Shown: positions 58,594-64,000 of the stretch, piece by piece | Numbering within the stretch: position 1 is the stretch's first letter | Layout of the letters: every line of letters starts with the position of its first letter | Assembly: GCA_037176845.1 (NCBI GenBank) | Contig: JAYKXP010000112.1 | Coordinates: 1 to 64,000 of the forward strand | DNA: 64,000 nucleotides | Direction of reading: 5' to 3' | From: Paramarasmius palmivorus | Taxonomy: Eukaryota; Basidiomycota; Agaricomycetes; Agaricales; Marasmiaceae | The notes under the pieces: model-generated | Seen by the model: only the letters and a program-made list of their open reading frames with translations | Databases searched by the model: none | What the model was told of the DNA's origin: nothing | Program-made: the position numbers and the translations under genes

Positions 58594-59798
58594 TCAAGAC
58601 GACACATAGACTGCAATAGCAGCAAGCCACCAAGCTCGGAACAGGGTCCTCCATCCCTCCTCTGTAAAGATGGTGCTTGCACAGTGCCAAAGTCCCTCGT
58701 AAGGAGTCTGCTCGTCTCTCAACCTGGGTAATATATGCAATCAGATTGCCATCATGAACAGTCACTTCTGAAACTTACGTGATAACCTCATCGTCTTTGG
58801 AATACCGTTCAACGCCGTACCTTTGAGCCTCCTCTGCCTCAGATGCATCTTCATCGCTGCGGCAGCGCTGAATCGATAGTCTGGTATATATCACCTGCAA
58901 TGGTGCTTGCACAACCGAGCATGCAAGCGCGAAAAGGAAGCAGCCTAGGGCTGCCGCCATGAACAACGGCGAGTCGAACCCGTTCTTTTCGTGGACCGCC
59001 AAAAGTAGGAAGCGAACCATTACCATAGCCGTTGGGACTAGGAGTTTGGCTAGATAGGTGATGAATAGGCCTGGAAGGAGGTATAGTTTCCATGGCTTTG
59101 CGCGTTCGGTAGGGGAAAGGAGGATACGAAGCGAAGTCAGGAAGTTGAAGTATGGCAGCTTGTACGGCGTCACGATAGCTCTACGGGAGTTATGAGCACC
59201 ATATGTCACCAGAATTCAGGTAGTAAGTATATTGTACCTGTTTTTCAAGATATCAAGAGGGACATCCACTGCCACGGTGACGAAAGCAAGCAGCAAGATC
59301 ATTATGCCTCCTTGGATATCATGATCTAACTTCCAGAGGAGCCTGCTACGCATGATAGTGCCCAAGATTGGGGATAACAAAAATGTCAAGGTAACATGAA
59401 GGAGATTCGGCACTAGCAGCGGAACGATCAGCTATCGCCACAAGTACTTTCAATCATCATTACTCACAGATCCACTTGTACAATCCTGACCAACCCTAGT
59501 GAATTGTCATTGAATACAGTATCTAGGCTACAAGCAAAGGTACTCACCTCAATCTGATGGACACGCTTGATCGTGCTGAAAAGTCCTGTCACAAGCGATT
59601 CTGCATGCACAAGACATCAGAAAAGAATGCATGTATTCACAAGAGCTACTCACTATTTGAGGATCGTTTTGAATCATCCAGTTGTATACGAAGAGGGTTG
59701 TAATGGGCTCTGTATCTCACAAGAGCGCCATTGAAGGGCACAATGGCCACGACGGCAAGAAGAGATAACGGGATAAATCCCCACTGAATCCAATCCAT
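58594..59798 (-). CDS. MCF-like protein, duplicate copy (unit 2)
   Basis: ATG 59796-59798 (MDWIQWGFIPLSLLAVVAIV), PFNGALVRYRAHYNPLRIQL, SPVTGLFSTIKRVHQIE, the GWSGLYK exon, a middle repeat ending VPLDILKNR, and AIVTPYKLPYFNFLTSLR to DDEVIT with APLQVIYTRLSIQRCRSDED. The last exon LRDEQTPYEGLWHC ends AIAVYVSS-stop at 58594-58596. Almost residue-for-residue like 54773-55966. Its position beside the MFS gene, whose 3' end is duplicated with unit 1, suggests this is the parental copy. TATA element at about 59893-59899. Confidence 0.8.
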
Positions 59799-60305
59799 AG
59801 TCAACTTGAGAGTCAGAAAGATCTGTAGGGTTTGAACGATGTGATGGGGACGAAGAGAGGATATATGTGCGGCCATTGTTCGTACTGGGTGTACTTATAT
59901 GTATAGATCAGGCGCTTGATCATTATCAAGCTGGACAGCATTCCGATTCCCAATTCAACAGAACCAATTATTCCCCGCAGTGAACATCAGAACGCGGGAG
60001 AAACCCTGGTTACTAATAAATGATCCAATGAGGTTGGGCACCCGCAGAGCCCTTCAAAAGATATAAAGACTCTGGAACATACCTAAGCATTGTTCAACGA
60101 GTCCTAAGTAGGACAAAGGGTGCCGTATGTTATACACCAAGGTTGAGTGTAAATTTCCATTCAATCCGTTATATTTTCAGATTTAAATCTATCGTCTTCA
60201 GTCCAATCTATCATGGGACCCAATTACGTCTGGTGGTATTCAGTGGAAGATAAGGAACGGGTTTCACCAAGAACCTACCGATAGCCCAGCTCATCTCAGT
60301 TGCCG
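59799..60305. other. Spacer between MCF-like gene and MFS gene
   Basis: Promoter of the MCF-like gene (including the TATA element) and 3' flank of the MFS gene. It is homologous to 55967-56258 in unit 1. Confidence 0.55.
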
Positions 60306-62182
60306 CTATTTGTTCGATTCAACTCGTTTTGGTTCATTCTCGACCGAGTTCCTTCGAGTGGTATCCCCCGCCTCTAGATCTCTCTCGCTTCCTTCTCTCG
60401 GTACCTTCTCAATTTCTCCAGCGCTCGTGTTTGACGCTTGCTCAGCGGCCCTCTTCCGTTCCTGGACTACGCTCTTCCTTGCCTCTATTCCACCTTCGTA
60501 TCCGAACCATGTATACCGGCTACAATGTGGCCCTCTCAATAGGAGCACGAATAGAGACCACCCCGCCAGAGCGAGTTGGAGTCCAGCACCCGCTCTCCAG
60601 CCGTGATGTATAAAGACATCCGTGCCGACAGAGGTTCCCATGACTTGGCCGATAAAGATCTGATATGTTGTGAATCTGTCAGCGCCCAGCTTGATGATAC
60701 AGCTCTTAAAAAAGACTCACAGCCAAAATGTTTACAGCATTGAGCCGTGCTCTAGCTTCTGGTGCAATGCTAAAGAAGGTTCAACGTCAACACATTGAGG
60801 ATAAGAACTAGCGATTAGGTCACACCTAAACAAGTTTGTTGACAAAGAAGTTTGGAGCGTCTGCCGAAACAAATCGATCCCAATGGTTGTGAGAATCACC
60901 GCTGATATATGTAGACCAGCCCCAATGACGTCCACGACCATGAAGATAATGATTCCCAGCGAACCGATTATTGAGGCATACCAGGGTATCAACTTGTCAA
61001 TCATCTTCCCAATAAGAGGCCCCATTGCGACTCCGCATACGCCGATAAGACCAAAGAGACCAATGGTTAGACTGTAATGAAGCGTAAGAGCAATATTTGC
61101 AATTGAAAGGACAATTTACTCACGTGGAGTAATGATAAGGCTCCCCGCCGAGAAGGAAGGTCAAGGTAACCCAAAAACTGCTGAATAGTCCACTGGATGC
61201 GATGTTGATGAGGCATGCTTGGATAAGAATAGGCTCCGTGACGGAATATTTTGCCATTGACCAGAGAATATCCCAATACGTGAGGTTGAGGTTCTTTGCG
61301 GGATAGTCTGGAAGTAGGAGGTATGATTCAACGAGTACGACGGTTTGAAGACCTATCGATAGATAGTAGACCACACGCCATGTCACATACTGCGCGATGA
61401 TTCCTGCGATGACTCGTGCCATGAGCACACCAAGAAGTAATCCTGCAAAGACGACCGAGATCGCTGAAGCTCTCTTCTCGGCAGGTGCAAGGTCGGCAGC
61501 AAGAGGCAGAAGGACTTGGGGGGTCACGGTGACCACACCAACAAGGAAGGATAGTGCAATGAAAACCTCGATTTTGTTCGTTACGGCAAGTCCTATCGTG
61601 AATGATGTTGAGAGAATAACAAGAGCAAGAATGAGCTGCCTTCTGCGAACGAGGTCTCCGAGCGGCGAAAGGAGAAGTAACCCCACAGCATAGCTGCGCT
61701 AATATCAGCAGAGTCCAAGATCAAATGCTCTTTCGCTCACCCTGCCTGAATGAGAGTCGGAACACTAGTAGATTCCTATCAGCGTCTATCTTATGTCCAA
61801 AACGGATGATTCGCCATACTTGGATATTCTCGAATAAGACACGTCAAACGATTTCGATAGTTCGACTATAGGAATTGTAGGTCAAAGTCCGACCCGAAGA
61901 ATACTAGAAAAACACGCACTCAGCAGCGGCTGGCAGTAGTACAGGTTCGCGACCGCTATCAGGGCAGTATCAGTGACGATTCCAGGTACGTTCGAACTAA
62001 GGATACTCACTGAATGTGCTTGCGAAGCCAAAAGCAACTTGCAAAACAATTCCAAAATGAAATGGCTTCTTTGGGTCATATCGTAGCCGTTTTGGAATGG
62101 GAATTAGGCCAAAATCCGTCTTGTGAGTGTGAATATCGTCTGTGTTGGCCGAGTCCGATGGTTTATCTGAGGTTTCTGGCAT
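60306..62182 (-). CDS. Major facilitator superfamily transporter
   Basis: ATG 62180-62182 opens a polar N-terminus (MPETSDKPSDSANTDDIH), then the first helix region FHFGIVLQVAFGF. Later exons read NLYYCQPLL, SKSFDVSYSRIS, VPTLIQA and GYAVGLLLLSPLGDLVRRR (MFS motif A variant), then VTVTPQVLLPLAADLAP, GLLLGVLMARVIAGI, WRVVYYLS and a long loop. The second half reads GVAMGPLIGKMIDKL, FMVVDVIGAGLHISAVIL and GQVMGTSVGTDVF. An acidic/basic cytosolic tail ends NEPKRVESNK at TAG 60306. Roughly 530 residues and 12 helices expected. Layout resembles drug:proton antiporter-type MFS proteins. Substrate not predictable. The last codons are duplicated at 56268-56300. Confidence 0.85.
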
Positions 62183-62529
62183 CGTGAGTCCGTGAAAAAT
62201 CGTCTATGGAGTGGAAAGCAGCCGGGGGATCATGGAAGTCCAAAGATAAAAGGCGTCCCTCATGGAGGTCATCATGGTCGTTGGTTAAAAAAGTCTGTGT
62301 GTGCCGGTTCCAGTTCGGAAACCGTCACGTGTGAGGTTTCGGTGTTTCGTCCGGCTCAGAAAAATCCGCTCAACTGCCGCTTGCGCTTAGAAACGGCTAT
62401 TTTATGACTCTGAGACAGGCGTTGGAGCGGCCGAGGAGAAACAGAAGTTCATTGGACATGCAAGGGCTACCGAGCAACAGACGATCTAAGAACGTAACGG
62501 CATGGCAAAAGAAACATTTCAGGACCTTT
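62183..62529. other. Upstream region of the MFS gene
   Basis: Promoter side of the MFS gene. Short frames only. Confidence 0.45.
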
Positions 62530-63095
62530 CAGGACCTCTCACTGTCCGATAAGTCCCAAGCCAAACCTCTCGCCGGGAAGCCCGTTGCATAAGTACTATA
62601 TTCCGTGACCGTATCGGTACCATGTCTACTGTGACGTTTAGAGGACTGACGCCTCCCACAGGTTCCGAAAACAGTTCGCGCAGCAACCACTAAAACTTGA
62701 AGCACCCCGAGCAATGTCTTCAACTTCCTCGGCAGCCGTGAAGCAAAACTGTTGAGGTAAACACAATGTGAGTGTTCTGAATCAAGTGCACGTACGTGAC
62801 AATGTCGGTCGAAAAGCTCGCAAACGCGGGTTCGCTCATTGAAGGGATTTTTTAAAACTGAGGCCCTCATTACAACGCGTTGACTCCCAGACCGACGAGC
62901 CAGAAGTATTCAACAATACTTTCCTGAGTTCCTGCATGTTCTTGCCAGCTGGAGAAGTTCATTTGGTCCAAGATATCTGCTGGAGAAACAAAAAGCAGTG
63001 ATCGGGGGGCAATGAGAGATAGGGCACACACCTCCTCCTCCTCGACCAGAATCCTGAATATTATAGTAAGCTGTCAAGCACCGCGACCTTGGCAC
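62530..63095 (-). pseudogene. F-box protein gene, frameshifted
   Basis: Minus-strand exon after acceptor CTCCAG reads RYLGPNELLQLARTC, the second half of an F-box. It then loses frame: the expected ELRKVLLNTSGSSVWES, NEGL continues in another register from about 62935. Agaric F-box proteins commonly have this arrangement (helices, then a Ser-Val-Trp segment). Upstream, a basic/Gly-rich frame (IQDSGRGGGG) ends in a GTGTGT donor. The shift may be a real lesion or a sequence error. The rest of the protein was not recognised. Confidence 0.4.
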
Positions 63096-63336
63096 CTTAA
63101 GCTTCTAGTTGTGCTGAAAATATTCCTGATCACAGACCTGATTTATCTCACTACAAGTTCAACCATGCAGTAGAAACAAAAGCATTCGAAGGAATGAGTG
63201 AACAAGGTCGGAGACGAAGGAAAAGGAAATGTCAATACGTGCCAGAGCGATCGCGATTGTAATGATAATTTGCTTTCAAAGTTCAGTAGATCTAGAGACA
63301 CTTCTTTGTATGATTACTTATTGTACAAACGTTGGT

Positions 63337-63967
63337 TCAAGGCAATACTGACAGTGATAACAATGACCTGAGCTGTGGAAAAAGAGAGATAAACTCCGTA
63401 AACTTGTTATTACAAGAGCCAAACAATCGTCGGTCATGGAAACCGAAGAGAAGTTCGAAAGGAAACCCAAAATCTAGCCACATCTTAGTCTTGCAGTATA
63501 GGCCAAAAAACCGACACATAACGCACCATGATCTAATGAATAAAGCACTTGATACCTCCACCGGCCTGGGGCCTACCTCATGCAAAGGCACAAGATACGT
63601 GTACTCCCAGTGATCATCGAGTGTCTCTTCGATGTCGTGGCTATACCATGAGTGCGTCAGTAGGAGAAAATAGAAAGGGAGGCAATCAGAAAACACACCA
63701 GGTTGTCAAATGATCCCGAACTGAGGCCAAACCATCCCGAAAATTGCAATACTTGCACCGATGAATGCGTTCCCTCTCTTTTCGGGCATGTAAGAAAGAA
63801 AGGAATCTTGACATTTTACTGCTTGATGCGGACTCTTGCTCCATAACAACAACCAAATCTTCTTTGCTGACAGCAGCGAACTCTAGGTGCTCGTGCCCAA
63901 GCTGTTGTAGTGTTAGTGGAAAGCAAACCCTGAAACGCAGTGGCGAGTACTCACTACATGAGTCCAT
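63337..63967 (-). CDS. Fragment with zinc-finger-like motif, probably running off the window
   Basis: Frame 63967-63690 reads PLRFRVCFPLTLQQLGHEHL, then SRFLSFLHARKERERIHRC and CKYCNFRDGLASVRDHLTTW, a C-x2-C...H pattern of a partial zinc finger. A second frame (63696-63337) has DIEETLDDHWEYTYLVPLHE. They could be exons of one gene related to the F-box fragment to the left, since agaric F-box proteins often carry such C-terminal segments. The 5' end is not in the window. Function unknown. Confidence 0.3.
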
Positions 63968-64000
63968 CTAAAAAAGTGACGCCCCTTCCCCGGCTGTTTC

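Larger units (their letters stand above)
56305..60340. repeat. Unit 2 of the tandem segmental duplication
   Basis: Counterpart of 54005-56300. It keeps the MCF-like gene at 58594 next to the intact MFS gene and is interrupted by an extra ~1.38 kb (about 56735-58116) absent from unit 1. A run of ten G (around 56627-56636) is a further difference. Confidence 0.75.

Overview
The window is nuclear DNA of a filamentous basidiomycete, most likely an Agaricomycete mushroom-forming fungus. The evidence is genes split by many short introns of about 50-60 bases with GT-AG ends and a conserved exon structure, a PDR-type ABC transporter, a sedolisin protease, a DUF2235 hydrolase fused to WD40 repeats, the fungal SWI/SNF subunit Ssr4, and multicopy agaric-type membrane protein families. 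Exon-intron structures were read by eye from reading frame, splice sites and comparison between paralogues. Where exon lengths could be summed they close in frame (7TM copy at 11872: 335 aa; kinase: 918 aa; Poa1-like: 172 aa; thioredoxin: 113 aa).

Left end (1-4670): AT-rich decayed transposon DNA. It holds a broken Helitron-like PIF1 helicase with a C-terminal cysteine-peptidase-like domain, a pair of long inverted repeats, and a tRNA/SINE-like Pol III box pair. It abuts a 7TM gene that lacks its 5' exons.

4671-24170: an accessory region of lineage-specific paralogues. A multi-intron seven-helix membrane protein family (7TM, no name known to me) occurs at 4671, 6147, 11872, 16430 and, further right, at 38600. 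A divergent mitochondrial-carrier-like family (MCF) occurs at 19740 (relic), 20521 (broken) and 22926 (intact). Two copies of a ~1 kb non-autonomous DNA transposon (9981-10999 and 21637-22639) have 9-bp target duplications. The second interrupts the last exon of the MCF gene at 20521. A small secreted cysteine-containing protein lies at 13840.

24796-51883: mostly single-copy genes. They are a Ser/Thr protein kinase, a DUF2235-WD40 protein, a small secreted protein, ssr4, another 7TM copy, a sedolisin, a Poa1-like macro-domain protein, a PDR ABC transporter, and a thioredoxin with a CPPC active site.

52453-62182: three more MCF-like genes on the minus strand and an MFS transporter. The two MCF genes at 54773 and 58594 lie in a tandem segmental duplication that also carried the last codons of the MFS gene, which shows the order of events. 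The right end holds a frameshifted F-box gene and a zinc-finger-like fragment that runs toward the window edge.

I see no operon-like defence system, CRISPR array or rRNA. The most unusual items are the transposon-broken carrier gene, the helicase-peptidase relic, the microexon-rich 7TM family and the tandem duplication that traps an MFS gene end.
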